DNA of 64,000 bases from Posidonia oceanica. Its lineage: Eukaryota > Streptophyta > Magnoliopsida > Alismatales > Posidoniaceae. The notes beneath the pieces are model-generated. The model was not told where the DNA came from and ran no database searches. It saw only the letters and a program-made list of their open reading frames with translations. The stretch is from NCBI GenBank assembly GCA_037176725.1, contig JAZBRS010000054.1:13906001-13970000 (forward strand), in the 5' to 3' direction. Both the position numbers and the translations under genes were made by a program. Below, piece by piece: positions 11,418-23,379 of this stretch. Numbering within the stretch: position 1 is the first letter of the stretch; every line of letters begins with the position of its first letter.

Positions 11418-12767
11418 TGTGGATATGGGGTTTTAGGAGGAGGATTTCGGGAGGAGGAGGGTTCGCCTCTCCCTTTTTGTTGCTATTCGCTCCTTCTTGG
11501 AATCCCCTTTGTTGTATTCGACTTCTTCACTCCACGTGTGTTGAAGTCAGTGTGATCGCCACTCTTGGTTTGCTTTCGCTGGCCCTCGAGACGCCTTGGG
11601 GAGATGTAATATGGTTGCGGGTTTAGCTACCTTGGGACAACGCCAGCGTTGCCCAAGAGTGCCCGTACTTGGTGAATTTCTTCTTCTTTCTTCTTCCTCC
11701 TCGTATGACAAATGTTAGCAAAACAAACAAAAATAATGCAAAGATGGATCAATATGGTGTAGTAACTTATTCAGAATAAATAGAAAAATGGAGAAACGCA
11801 ATGAAATACGTACCCGAGGGGTTTGATCCCCCCGGTTGCAACTGATGAAAATGTATACTTAGCTACAACAATATATGAACTCAATATGCTTGATTATGCT
11901 ATGGAATTAAATATGTGGTATGAGGAGAAAGAAAAGAAAACAATGAATAGAGTCCCCTTTTATCTATGCATAAATTGCAACACATGTCGACATGATGCTA
12001 GTGACGACAAAGGGAAGCTCAAGCTCTTTCAAAGACTCTCCACCTTTCAAAATTTCTCTTCACTATTTCAATTCTCAAGGATCTCACTTCTCTCTAGAAA
12101 TCTTTTTTGATCCCTAAAAAAACCATGTGAGCTCCAAAAATCCAGCCTCTGACCCTGTGGGGGTACCCCTACTTTTATAGAAGCAGGGGAGGAACAAAAA
12201 AGGACACAAAGGCCAAGTGAGCAGAATTTCCTGTTTCAGAAGTGTTATACGTTGGAAAAGTAGCGTATAACGTTATAAGCGGGAGTTCCAGCGTATAACG
12301 ACCTCCGAGACATAACTGCCAAGATAAAGGAATATTCCCCAATTAAGGAGTCATTAAGTGTGTTTAACTCAACTTTGATTGCTTTGACCGGTCAACAGGC
12401 TCTAAAGAAGGCAAAAAACGAATTTTGGATTTGGCCAAATAAAGAAAGTTTTGGGCTGACTGGGTTGCCATGTTGGACGCTGGAAAACCAGCGGCCAATG
12501 TTAGTCGCTGGAAAACCAGCGGCCAACGTTGTACGTTGAGAAGTCGGCATACAACACCCTCAGTCAGTTCAATTTCTAAATTTGGTCAAGACATGAGGAA
12601 CATTCAAGTTGCCGACACTTGGGACTTAGATAGGGATAACATTTTGGACTGGAGAGAAGACGTTTGGCTCGAGTAAGATGTCCTAGATCGGGCGAAGGGC
12701 TTCTAGGAACGACCTAATGCAATAAACTATACTAACATGAAGGGAGTGCCAAAACGGGGTATCTACA
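11418..12767 (-). repeat. 5' LTR of the Tat element
   Basis: On the minus strand it starts TGTAGATACCCCGTTTT and, if the PBS is right, ends ...ATATCCACA, giving the expected TG...CA ends. A TATA box sits 590 bp in. Upstream of it, in U3, are palindrome clusters: GCGTATAACGTTATAAGC near 12,262, and two direct copies of a 21-bp word containing the hairpin GCTGGAAAACCAGC at 12,479-12,533. The right end is clear; the left end depends on the PBS call. Confidence 0.6.
12173..12179 (-). promoter_or_regulatory. TATA box of the Tat 5' LTR
   Basis: TATAAAA in a CTTCTATAAAAGTAGGGG context on the minus strand lies within the LTR. The palindrome clusters begin about 70 bp upstream. Transcription would start about 30 bp further left. 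Confidence 0.6.
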
Positions 12768-13659
12768 CTATCTGTTTCTAGGAACTGCCTCCTAGACCGC
12801 CACTCCACCAGAACCAGAGCACAATCCACCCCAATGGCCAACACAAATCTCATGGCCGGTAGTCCCACTCGTGATTCGTCGACTGACAAGAATCACAAGG
12901 CACCACATTGCCCTACTGCAATAGGAACTTATCCCAACCCAAGGCCACAAGAATCACTGTTTCCAGTGAAACAACCACCACCATTGGTCAAGACCACTCG
13001 GGAGTAACACTCAAAAGAGTTCTCAACTCAAACCAACTCTCAGAACAAGGTCCAAACTAGCACAAGTTGTTCCCCTTTCCTAGTTAACCCATCCACGATG
13101 CCACTATCTTGGAGATTCTGCTACCAGATCGCCGAGAACAACTCACCTGGATCAGGAAACCACTGCTCGGAGGAAACACCCGGGCCACACCCAACGGCTC
13201 AGCCAGCAACGCCAACCAACGAGACGGGAAGCCAATCTCACCAAGTTGCCCCATCTCCGTCGCAGAAAACCCAAAGAAACTAAAGGAGAAAAGATCTCCC
13301 CAAGATTGAACAGCATTACACCACTCGACCCACCAACAAGCAACCAAACATACGAGCACCCTCAACAAAACACCTAGAGAAGACAAATCGGGCATTCCTA
13401 ACAGAGCACCCAAAGAAAACAAATTGGAGAGAGAAAATCTCCACCACCGAGCGGCACTGAGCCACTTGGACCACCAACAACAAAACTAACTGGGCATCCA
13501 AACACGATACCCCAACCAAAACACCGCAAACAACACACAACACACTGGCCACGCCGCTCAACGGCTAGGCACACAACAAGATGTGCAACACAACTACACA
13601 GCACCATCGCGCAACTCACATGCGCAACACCTCTCAGATAACTCTGTCCTCAAACAGAG

Positions 13660-13975
13660 TATATGGAACACCCACACGCATCCGAAGACCCACGAGGGTC
13701 ACTTGGAACCAATAATAGACAACCGGGGACCCACACAGTCACCTAGAGACAACCTACAAACATTTGGGAACCCACACAGTTACCCAGAGACCACGACAGA
13801 CACTTGGGAACTCACTGAGTCACCCAAAAATAACAATAACCACTTGGGGACCCACATAGTCACCTAGAGACAACCAACAAACATCTAGGGACCCACACAG
13901 TCACCTAGAGACAAACAACAAACATCTGGGGACCCACACAGTCACCTAGAGACAAACAATAGACATCTGGGAAGC
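13660..13975. repeat. Minisatellite, unit about 38 bp, roughly seven copies
   Basis: The unit reads approximately gggacccacacagtcaccta followed by gagacaac.aacaaacatct. The last three copies are the most uniform; earlier ones have diverged. It lies in the internal region of the coding-poor Tekay-type element. Confidence 0.75.
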
Positions 13976-15107
13976 CTCTCGCTTCACCCAGATGCCATAG
14001 GAGGACGGAGCTACAGGCATCCTCCACGCACACGACAACGACAACGACAACAACACACGACGGCCAACAGACTAGGCAAGTAGCAGCCTGCCAACAAGAC
14101 GGACAACAAACCAAACCATGAACAAACAACAAGCAAGGTAAACAGCAAGCAAATAAACAGACACCCACAATCGTGGAAGCCACACAAGGGCAGACAACTA
14201 CTACACCTCTGCCCCACGACAAGACAAAACCACCCAAAAGCAACCATACGCATCTGGGAAGCCTCATGCTTCACCCAGATGCAGCAACTGGAGGATGAAC
14301 TCCACGTATCTTCAACAACAAAGCAACAACAACAAGCAATAGCAAACGTGGAGGTCACAGGAGAGGCAGTCACCCGCTGCACCCCTCCCTCCACGACAAA
14401 CACACAGCACCGCCCTGTAACGGATGGTGGCTAAAGAACATGTCCTCTGGTCGGCCAACGTGAGGTGCCTAACCCCCTTAAAGGAAACAAGGCACCACAC
14501 TTCAAAATCCGAAGCATCAGTAGTAAATCCTACCTCTGCCTTCCCGCGATCATAGCACAATAGCCAGACCAAAAACGCTCAGCAAACGTGCACAACTCCA
14601 GGCGACACGACTCGTCTAGCCTTACACACAACAGGGTCCCCTACCCTGCACGCCAGTACTGAGCCTTGCCTCAAAACACGACTGCCACCACTCCCTCGGG
14701 CCACATGGTGCTTAATCCACGCTATACCAGTGGTTAGCACCACACACCACGCTCTACAGAGTTGAGGAGCTCAAGCAAACCGCTACACACGAGTGAACAT
14801 GACCTCGCACTCCAACTACTCCCAGAAAATAGCTCTTACCAGGCGGCGATCTCGAAGTCCACCCATTGGAAACCTTCCACTAAGGAGTCGGCGTCTACTT
14901 CCACAATTGAACAGATCATCACTCCAAGGTTCCATGCGGTGCTTCCTACATCGCCCCTGCCGATACCAGAGTTGGAGCTGAAAACACTCCTCAACACTGC
15001 AAGCAAGAAAATCCAGAAAACACGAAAACAAGGTGCAAGAATGCATGAATGCAACTATGGAGTCACTCGACCAGACATCCCTAGGCAAGTGCACCTAGGA
15101 GACCTAA

Positions 15108-15119
15108 GCTCTGATACCA
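15108..15119 (-). other. PBS complementary to initiator tRNA-Met
   Basis: TGGTATCAGAGC on the minus strand, three bases inside the LTR end. This is the standard iMet primer site of many plant LTR elements and fixes the orientation as minus. Confidence 0.85.
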
Positions 15120-15122
15120 CTC

Positions 15123-18100
15123 TGTAACATCCCGAACCTAGCTACCACTTTTTTTTTCTAGATTAACTCTAAGCAGATATTAAAAACACAATTAACTGGA
15201 ATTAAACTAAATAATTCACTCACCAGAATCCTTGATATGTGGCAAAGTGACTCCTTCCTATATGCACTAGCAAACCAGCAACTCCTATTCCTGCACCTGA
15301 GAAAACACCAAACAAAACACAGGTGAGTGACCACAGAAAGGTCACCCAGCACACACTCAACCTAAACACACACAACAACAACTCGGCTAACTCTGTCGAG
15401 GAAAAACAGGCGTAACTACGCCAAAAGCCACAGAACACTGGCATCACCCCTGGATGCTGCAAAATCACAACACGGGGCAACTCTACCATTTGCCCAGCAA
15501 GCAGTAAGGCCATTTTTTAAACCATGCTTTTGAAAACATTACCCTTATTTCCTTTCAAAACCACTTGCATGCCTTTCAAAAACACAAAGCACACTTGAAA
15601 TGGATACACTGGCCAGATCAAGCCCAAAACCACTCACACAGGAGTGCAACACAAACACAGAGCCTCAGCTCAAAAACCACGTAAAGCCATCTCATAGAGA
15701 CTGGCTCAAAACTAGAGTCTCAAAACCACAACTCTGCACAGAAACAACCACAAGCTCGGGTGTCAGAACCCAGCACAAAACTCAAGCCACAAAACACAAT
15801 CCTACGCAGAACCACCTCAAACTCAAGACTCAAAAAGCCGACGTAAAACACAAGTCCCAAGGTCATAGCTATACACAGAAAACACCACAACTTGAGTCTC
15901 ACAACTCAAGTGCCAAACCAAAGCTATGAACAAGAGCAACACACAAGCACAAACACCAAAACCAGCACAAAACACAAGTCACAAGACCCCAAACCAGGTT
16001 CGGCCACAAGTAATCAAACCAGCACTGCACTGCCACGGATAGGTTGCAACCATCTGTCCCGAAGTCCAACCTCTAAGAAGGACTTCTCGACAATATGTTG
16101 TTGCCCGGCGCCAAGCAAACAACACCCCGGCCACACGCAGTCGTTATGGCTTTCGCCCCTCATCACCTACGGCACTGTCGTGGAAGAACCACCCTGTGCA
16201 AGAGTTCTCTGCCTCGGATTCGTATACTATGAACCCTCAAGGTCCTCTCTGGACCACACACAGGGTACACCTTAACAGTGTCCTAACTACTGGGGTCACC
16301 TAGACCACGGGCTACCGTGGGGACTCTTTCACCCCTGACCTACACGGGCCACTGTGGGGACTCTTTCACCCTTGACCCGACCAGTACCGCCGCACGCTGG
16401 GGTCATAGGCAATCACTAGGGGCCTTATCCATTTACCATGCACTGGCCTGCAACAGACAACATCGGAAAACACTTTCCAAAACCAACTTTGCAAACCATT
16501 AATTTCTTTTCCCAAACTCTTTTGGGAACCATTTTCGAAAACCATTTCGAAAATCATCTCAAAGGTACCACGACCAAACCCATGCAATTCTTATTAAAAC
16601 AATTTCTGTAAATCACTTTCAAATCACTTTTATTCTACACAAATTCTTTATAAAACTCAAAATCAGGTTTTAAGCCTTAAAAACCATCACACATAGCCTC
16701 TGGAACTAAACTTGGCCACTGCTAGGCCAGTCCGCGCCAACTGGGAGCGCTAGGGGCGCTCACCGGCGCCCCTAGGCACCAGGCATGCCGCAATGATGCG
16801 TCGGCAGCCTCCACTGGTGAGGCACGCTATTGGGATTCGCTAAACCCCAAAAACCCGACAGTAAAAACTCAGAGCAGCGACTGCCGGAAATCACCCCTTT
16901 TGGGAATGAGAACGGCTCTCACCACACACTACCAAAGTTTCCACAAAAATAATCAAAACGTAGACATCTAAGTGCTCTACAACATGGAACAAAAATCAAG
17001 GCATTCTGATAACCGTAGCTCAAGTTATGAAATTCTAAAGCAACCAAGCTCATTCGGCCAAGAACTCAAGAACAGTAGCCATGCATTCTAAATTAACTGT
17101 AAAAATCCACTAAAAATTCCCTAAAATCATGGAAACTCTACCATACATCACAAACATGCCAAGCAACATATATCCATCAATTCCAAGCAAAAATTGTAGA
17201 GAAAGGGCAGGTGTGCACCTCTTCGACGCTCACAGTGAATGGGTTCCACTACGCCGGCCGACCACTGCCAACCCACGCGCTTGTACGGCCTCTTCCTCCA
17301 ACAAAGCATGCTCCCGGCTTCACGGCGATGCTCAGAGCTCACCCCACCACGAGTACACAACAAACCCACGCCACAGCACCCATGGCATGAAACCACAACA
17401 ATCATCAACACCAAAACAGGGAGGAAGATGAAAGCCAAAGCTCTGTGAAGTTACACTCACCTTCACGAGCACACCACACAGTGGTTGATGGTCCGTCGGT
17501 GGTGAAACCTCCTTGGTGTCGACCGGAGTTCCTTCTTGGGCACTAGAGGCACACGGCCAGATGAGCTTGACTCACCTCTCCTTCACAACCCTATCTCTCT
17601 CTCTCAGTTACTCTCCTCCTCCTTTCCTCTGTTCTTCTCCCTTCTTCTCGGGCCCTCTCTTCTCACCCCCTCTATTGCCTGCATGCCTTCCCCTTATCCT
17701 TCTTCCGCCCCGACAGCCGCCTCGACAGCCGCCCCGAAGATGCGGTTGAAAATGGTGGCTGCATGCACACAGCACAAGACGTGGAAGGCAGCCTCTCTGT
17801 CTCGGGTTTTCTTCCTTTTCTTTATTCAACTTTTTGTTCGAAAACACAAAACTCCTTCTCCTTCCCATAAACTGCAAATTTCCCAAACAACCTCCAAAAA
17901 TTATGATAGAGAGTATAAACACCAATCCACTATGATTGCTTCAATGATTAATTACAATTAGAAGCAATCAAACTCCAAACCATCAAAACACATAAACACG
18001 AGAATTACATCCCCAAAACCAACCCAACAGATAACAAAATTCTGAACTAACGAGCCGCACCGGAAATACGCGCCAGAATTACGCATGGTCAACACACGCT

Positions 18101-18193
18101 AGTAATCCGCGCCAATAATTTGTGCCAGATTACCTCACTAATTACCTGCGCTGCAACTACCCACTAGGTTCAGAAAAAAACCTGGATATTACA
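15123..18193 (-). repeat. Complete Tekay-type LTR (3.07 kb)
   Basis: On the minus strand it starts TGTAATATCCAGG and ends GGTTCGGGATGTTACA, next to the PBS. Internally it holds direct repeats near 16,300-16,380 (about 42 bp, two copies) and many CTCGAG/ACTCGAGT-like words around 15,700-15,980. Plus-strand frames here are not genes. Confidence 0.8.
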
Positions 18194-20663
18194 GACTAGC
18201 TCAAAACTCGAGTCTCAAAACCACAACTCTGTGCAGAAACAACCACAAGCTCGAGTGCCAGAACCCAGCACAAAACTCAAGCCACAAAACACAATCCTGC
18301 ACAGAACCACCTCAAACTCAAGACTCGGAAAGCCGATGTAAAACACAAGTTTCAAGGTCATAGCTATGTATAGAAAACACCACACCCGAGTCTCACTACT
18401 CGAGTCTTGAACCATAGCTATGAACAAGAGCAACACAAGCTTGAGTACCAAAACTGGCACAAAACACAAGCCACAAGACCCCAAACCGGCTCCAGCCACA
18501 AGCAGTCAAACCAGCGTTGCACTGCCACGGATAGGTCGCAAGCATCCGTCCCGAAGTCCAACCTCTAAGAAGGACTTCTCAACAATGTGTTGTTGCCCAG
18601 CGCCAAGCAAACAACACCCCAGCCACACGCAGTCGCTAGGGCTCTCGCCCCTCACCACGCACTACACTACCACGAAAGAACCACCCTGTGTAGGAGTTCT
18701 CCGCCTCAGAATCGTGTACTACGAACCCTCAAAGTCCTCTCTGGACCACACACAGGGTACACCCTAACGGTGTCCTAACTATTGGGGTCACCTAGACCAC
18801 GGGCCACCCTGGAGACTCTTTCACCCCTGACCCACACGGGCCACCTTGGGGACTCTTTCACCCATGACCTGACCAGTACCGCCACACGCTGGGATCATAG
18901 GCAGTCACTAGGGACCTTAGCCCTTTACCATGCACTACCCTGCAACAGAAAACATCGGAAAACACTTTCCAAAACAAACTTTGCAAACCATTCATTTCTT
19001 TTCCCAAACTCTTTTGGGAACCATTTTCGAAAACCATTTCAAAAATCATCTCAAAGGTACCATGACCAAACTCATGCAATTCTTATTAAAACATTTTCCG
19101 TAAATCACTTTCAAATCACTTTTATTCTAAAAAAACTCTTTATAAAACTCAAAATCAAGTTTTAAGCCTTAAAAACCATCACACATAGCCTCTGGAACTA
19201 AACCTGGCCACTGCCAGGCAATCTGCGCCAACTGGGTGCGCTAGGGTCACCCACCGGTGCCCCCCAGGTGCCAGGCGTGCCGCAACTATGCGCCGGTAGC
19301 CTCTGCTAGTGAGGCACACCATCGGGGTTCGCTAAACCCCAAAAACCTGACAGTAAAAACTCAGAGCAGCGACCATCGGAAATCACCCCTTTTGGGAATG
19401 AGAACAGGTCTCACCACACACTACCAAAAATTCCAAAAATAACCAAAATGTAGACATCTAAGTGTTCTACAACATGGAACAAGAATCAAAGCATTCCGAT
19501 AACCAGAGCTCAAGATATCAAAATCCAAAGCAATGAAGCTCAAACGGGTGAATACTAACAGCTGCATGCAATATTAACTACAGAATTCACAAAAAATCCC
19601 CTAAAATCATGGAAACTCTACCATGCATCACAATCATGCCAAGCAACATATTTCTACCAATTCCAAGCATAATTGAAGAGAAAAGGGGCAGGTGTGCACC
19701 TCTTGGACGCTCGCAGTGAATGGGTTCCACTACACCGGCCGACCACCGCCAACCCACGCGCTTGCACGGCCTCTCCCTCCAACAGAGCACGCTCTTGGCT
19801 TCACGGCGATGCTCGGAGCTCACCCCACCACGAGTACACAACAAACCCACGCCACAACACCCACGACATGAAACCACAACAACCATCAACACCAAAACAG
19901 GGAGGAAGATGAAAGCCAAAGCTCTGTGAAGTTACACTCACCTTCACGAGCGCACCACACAGTGGTTGAAGGTCCGTCGGCAGTGAAACCTCCTTGGTGT
20001 CGACCGGAGTTCCTTCTTGGGCACTGGAGGCACATGGTCAGATGAGCTCGACTCACCTCTCCTTCACAACCCTATCTCTCTCTCTCAGTTACTCTCCTCC
20101 TCCTTTCCTCTGTTCTTCTCCCTTCTTCTCGGGCCCTCTCTTCTCTCCCCCTTTATTGCCTGCATGCCTTCTCCTTATCCTTCTTCCGCCCCGACAGCTG
20201 CCCCAAAGATGCGGTTGAAAATGGCAGCTGCATGCACACAGCACAATACGTGGAAGGCAGCCTCTTTGTCTTTGGTTTTCTTCCTTTTCTTTATTCAACT
20301 TTTTGCACGAAAATTGCGCAAAACTCCTTCTCCTTCCCGCAAACTGCAAATTTTCCAAACAACCGCCAAACATTATGACAGAGAGTATAAACACCAATCC
20401 ACTATGATTGCTTCAATGATTAATTACAATTAGAAGCAATCAAACTCCAAACCATCAAAACACATAAACACGGGAATTACATCCCCAAAACCAACCCAAC
20501 AGATAACAGAATTCTGAACTAACAAGCCGTGCCGGTAATACGCCCCAGAATTCCGCACTATCAACACGCGCCAGTCGTCCGTGCCAATAATTTGCGCCAG
20601 ATATACTCGTTAATTGCTCGCGCTAAAATTACCTGCTAGTTTCAGAAAAACTCAAATATTACA
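18194..20663 (-). repeat. Second LTR copy lacking its 3' 576 bp, joined head-to-tail
   Basis: It starts exactly where the first copy ends and matches it from the equivalent of 15,699 onwards, ending ...ATTACA at 20,663. Both copies share features such as the short duplicated CAC-rich segment and the promoter-proximal part, with many small differences, so the duplication is not recent. At the joint the bases AGACT are common to both parents, suggesting repair or template switching with microhomology. Bases after 20,663 (attat) would be the target duplication. Confidence 0.8.
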
Positions 20664-21135
20664 ATTATATATATGATAATTCTATGGTTTATGATGCTAT
20701 GAATTCATATGGTTATAATTGGATTATGAATGATTATGCATTTATATGATGTTTATAAATGGTTATGAGTATGGTTGTAAATGCCTTAAATATCAAAAAA
20801 TTCCCTGGTTCGGTCTACCATTTTTGCTCGATATGCCGAAAATTCTGTTAACTTTGAATCACTTTAAATAATCTTATAAAAATTTCATGGTATATTTTAT
20901 ATCCTGGAAATATACATCCCCATTCATATTTGTGATTTAAATAGTTAAATCTTTTTACTCGTGACAAAAAAAGGGGGAGAAAGAAGTTATGTTATTATGA
21001 TATTGTGCTTATTTTACTTACATTATGATAAATAGGGGGAGTATTAATGAGAAAGAAAATTAGTGATAAAGTTTTTTTGAATCCCATGCTTATTGATAGG
21101 GGGAGCATATAAATTATAGTTTAAAGTTTTTGTCA

Positions 21136-21154
21136 TCATCAAAAAGAGGGAGAT
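21136..21154 (+). other. Polypurine tract of the Sirevirus remnant
   Basis: CATCATCAAAAAGAGGGAGA immediately before TGTAGGAAATATAC. It primes plus-strand DNA synthesis. Its match to the Sirevirus consensus identifies the family and marks the LTR as the 3' one. Confidence 0.75.
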
Positions 21155-22376
21155 TGTAGGAAATATACAATATATATTTACTTTTGATGATAACAAATGA
21201 AAGATGCGTTATTATTTTTGATCTAATGTGATTACTTGAGATATCTTGTTTAGCCATGAGCTTATTGAGAAAAGGTCAAAGAAAGGTTAAAGAGTTGCTT
21301 CAGGAACATGAAGAAAGAAGAAAGAAGATCAGGCCAAGAAACAATTTCAAATATCTATGAAAAGGTCAAGGATTCAAGAAGACATCAGACTTTGAGGAAC
21401 TCAAGGATTCAAGGACAAAATCAAGAAGCAAAGATTGTAAAAATATGGATGTAATTTTATTATTATTTTGTGCTTGTATACGATGTTTGTAATCAATCTC
21501 CCAATCATTCGAATATCCTAGAAAAATATAGGTATACCCTTGGAACCAAGAACCCTTAAGAAAAATCAGTCATTTTGGTTCAAGGTTGATTTCGGCATAT
21601 CGAAGTATTTTTGGTATACCGAAATCTAGGCGGTGTCTGGATTTACAACCAAGAACACCATTGGTAGACCGAATGGATTTTGGTATGCCAAAGTGCTCGA
21701 CCGTTGTAAATACAGCTGGATTTCGGCCGACCGTACTAATTTCAGTATGTCGATCCAGTAGTCGTTAGTGAACATGGGGAAGATTTTCTATCCGTTAGAC
21801 ACAAGATTTGGGGCTTCTTTTCCTATAAATAGGACCCCATAGACCTATAGAAAAGATACACAATCCTACTTGAGCATATTGCAAACTATTCCAAGCATTT
21901 TCAAGCCAAATCTAAGCTTCCAAGAAAATCCCCAGTGTCTTCCAATAGTGAGCCTAGTTTTTCATTGTCCATCAGTTTGGTCATTTTTGTTTGGGAGATT
22001 GAAAGCTCGTGTTGTAAAAGATCAAGTTGTAAAAAGCATCAAGGGTTGATAGACTTCTCTGGTTGGGAGAAGAACCGCGGTTTGAGCGGAGCTTTGGCGA
22101 GGGTTTCATCAAAATCAAGTAAGTCGTTAAGTTTAGTGGAACATTCGAGGGATTCTCAAGGAGTGGACTAAGTTAGGGAGGCTGAACCACTATAAATCTA
22201 TTGTTGCAATTTCATTGACTCTCTACCCTTCTGTGCATGTTATAGTTAGAACTCAAATTCACAAATTAGCTCATTTTTATAAATATTGCTTGTGCTTGTG
22301 AAAAAAGGAATTTAAATTTGTAATTTACCTCTAACTCACTATTCACCCTCTCTTTAGTGAGCCTAAAATCCTACCA
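21155..22376 (+). repeat. Sirevirus 3' LTR (about 1.2 kb)
   Basis: It starts TGTAGGAAATATAC and ends near AATCCTACCA; no PBS follows, so it is a 3' LTR. U3 carries a cluster of TTTCGGTATACCGAAA-like palindromes between 21,585 and 21,760 (for example ttggtataccgaa at 21,611), directly upstream of the TATA box. The exact right end is uncertain by a few bases. The short frame at 21,935-22,171 is not convincing. Confidence 0.75.
21824..21831 (+). promoter_or_regulatory. TATA box of the Sirevirus LTR
   Basis: TATAAATA in the context CTTTTCCTATAAATAGGACC, about 65 bp downstream of the palindrome cluster. The second Sirevirus has the same arrangement at 47.8 kb. Confidence 0.7.
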
Positions 22377-22698
22377 AATTCATCATAGTAGTTCAACTTG
22401 GAAGAGTTATGTTGAAGTAATTGCCTTGGAAAAGTTCATTATGGAACCTGATAAACTTCAAAGCTTGCACATTTCAACTAAAGGATGGAATTTTAATTTT
22501 GAGCTTTTGAAAAGGTAGAATGAAACCTAGCTTGGTGATGCTATATTTTAGCTTGTTTTGTTAATGATGTGGCATAAAGCATTTAATTTAGAGACATCTG
22601 TGGTTTGATGATGCAGTGTTTAGTGATCGTTGCCTACAAGAAATTTAGATTAGGAAGCAACTATTATTTGCTTGCATTGCTGTAGGTATCTCTAACAT
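22377..22698. other. Flank between two elements, nothing recognised
   Basis: About 320 bp of AT-rich single-copy-looking sequence with no open frame of note. It is the DNA into which the Tat-type LTR on its right inserted. Confidence 0.5.
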
Positions 22699-23026
22699 TG
22701 TAGTAATCCCGGTGTTCAGATCGTCCATGCACATTGCCAAAGCTCGTGTGCACCGATCAGAATCAGGTTCACTATTAGCGACTATGTCCGAGAAGGAAGA
22801 CTTAACTCGAAAACGTTTAAAAAGGGAAAAAGGGGGAGAAAAGAAGAAGATAAGACAAAAATCGGAGTCGCCACCAAGTCTATTAGATCGGGAGACAAGG
22901 AAAACCGGGGAAATGCGTGAATAATCACGCAAAACCAAGCAAAGGATGCAATGCAAGGCAATGCGGAAGAAATGAGATGCAAATGAATGCAAATGATGTG
23001 ACTCGTGCCTAGGATAAGGGCGGTAT

Positions 23027-23130
23027 GGTCATTGCGGGCCAAGAGAGCGGGCAAGGACTCCTGTTACGTGCGGGGAAGGTGTTAGGCACCCCCGACACGC
23101 CCGAGAATCGGTCTTTCTAGGCTTACGCTC
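23027..23130 (-). other. Conserved LTR block shared with the LTR at 29.3 kb
   Basis: The block containing GAAGGTGTTAGGCACCCCC, with GTCATTGCGGGCCA before it and TCGGTCTTTCT after it, is close to the sequence at 29,454-29,560 in another Tat-type LTR whose remaining sequence is quite different. The following ~100 bp (CTCAGC.ACGCTG and GCATCA..GCCCTA) also match. The function is unknown; such constancy suggests an RNA structure or packaging role, which is an inference. Confidence 0.65.
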
Positions 23131-23379
23131 GCATACGCAGGGAAATGCAGATTTTGAATGCCTAAGTGCCAATGAATGCCTATCTAAATACTCAAAGGTG
23201 TGCTCTAAGTGAGGGAATGTAATGCAGGAAAGTAAACGTGCAATCTAAACGCTCAGCAACGCTGTCTGTGTTCTGAACTGGGCGAAACCTGGCTCGTGAG
23301 AACTCCAGGCAGTAAGCATCACCGCCCTATATGCAAATGCAGGCGATAAAACAAAACAGCGGTGAAAACAAGCAATGCG

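Larger units (their letters stand above)
1..12767 (-). mobile_element. Ty3/gypsy retrotransposon, Tat lineage (truncated by window edge)
   Basis: Reading leftwards on the minus strand the order is 5' LTR, long leader, gag, duplicated protease, RT, RNase H, a second archaeal-type RNase H, and integrase. The extra RNase H just before integrase is the hallmark of the Tat lineage. The LTR begins TGTAGATACCCC on the minus strand, like the two other Tat-type LTRs in this window. No 3' LTR start is visible between the integrase stop at 1,491 and base 1, so the element has a long 3' non-coding tail and continues outside the window. Gag and pol carry several stops and frameshifts, so this copy is dead. 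The bases right of the LTR (12,768-12,772, ctatc) would be the target duplication, but its partner lies outside. It appears to sit inside the Tekay-type element to its right. Confidence 0.9.
12768..18193 (-). mobile_element. Tekay-type gypsy element without recognisable gag/pol (LARD-like), partial
   Basis: A full LTR on the right, a tRNA-iMet PBS, and then 2.3 kb of internal sequence up to the point where the Tat element begins. The first ~45 bases after the PBS resemble the leader of the Tekay element at 62 kb (CCTAGGG..GT..GT...GTGACTCCATAG), so the family assignment is fair. Where gag should start I find no capsid or zinc-knuckle motif in any frame. Either the internal region was replaced (a non-autonomous derivative) or coding sequence lay further left and was separated by the Tat insertion. 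The part 12,768-13,650 is featureless apart from short spurious frames. 14,000-15,100 is GC-rich with no protein I recognise. Confidence 0.6.
20664..22376 (+). mobile_element. Sirevirus (Ty1/copia) 3' remnant
   Basis: About 490 bp of 3' internal sequence plus a 3' LTR. The internal part shows several purine tracts ending in GGGGGAG (near 20,972, 21,036, 21,100) and the TCATCATCAAAAAG word just before the LTR, features described as conserved in Sireviruses. All coding sequence is missing, cut off by the Tekay-type LTR that ends at 20,663. Confidence 0.8.

Noticed and set aside
13084..14572. Cysteine/valine-rich minus-strand frames
   Set aside because: Overlapping frames in several phases, no motif, low-complexity composition, inside the non-coding part of a Tekay-type element.
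17500..20440. Frames of about 140 codons repeated in both LTR copies
   Set aside because: They are conserved only because the LTR is duplicated; they show no domain and lie across a pyrimidine-rich LTR tract.
21935..22171. Small plus-strand gene in the Sirevirus LTR
   Set aside because: It lies downstream of the LTR TATA box within the LTR itself and shows no domain; likely leader sequence.
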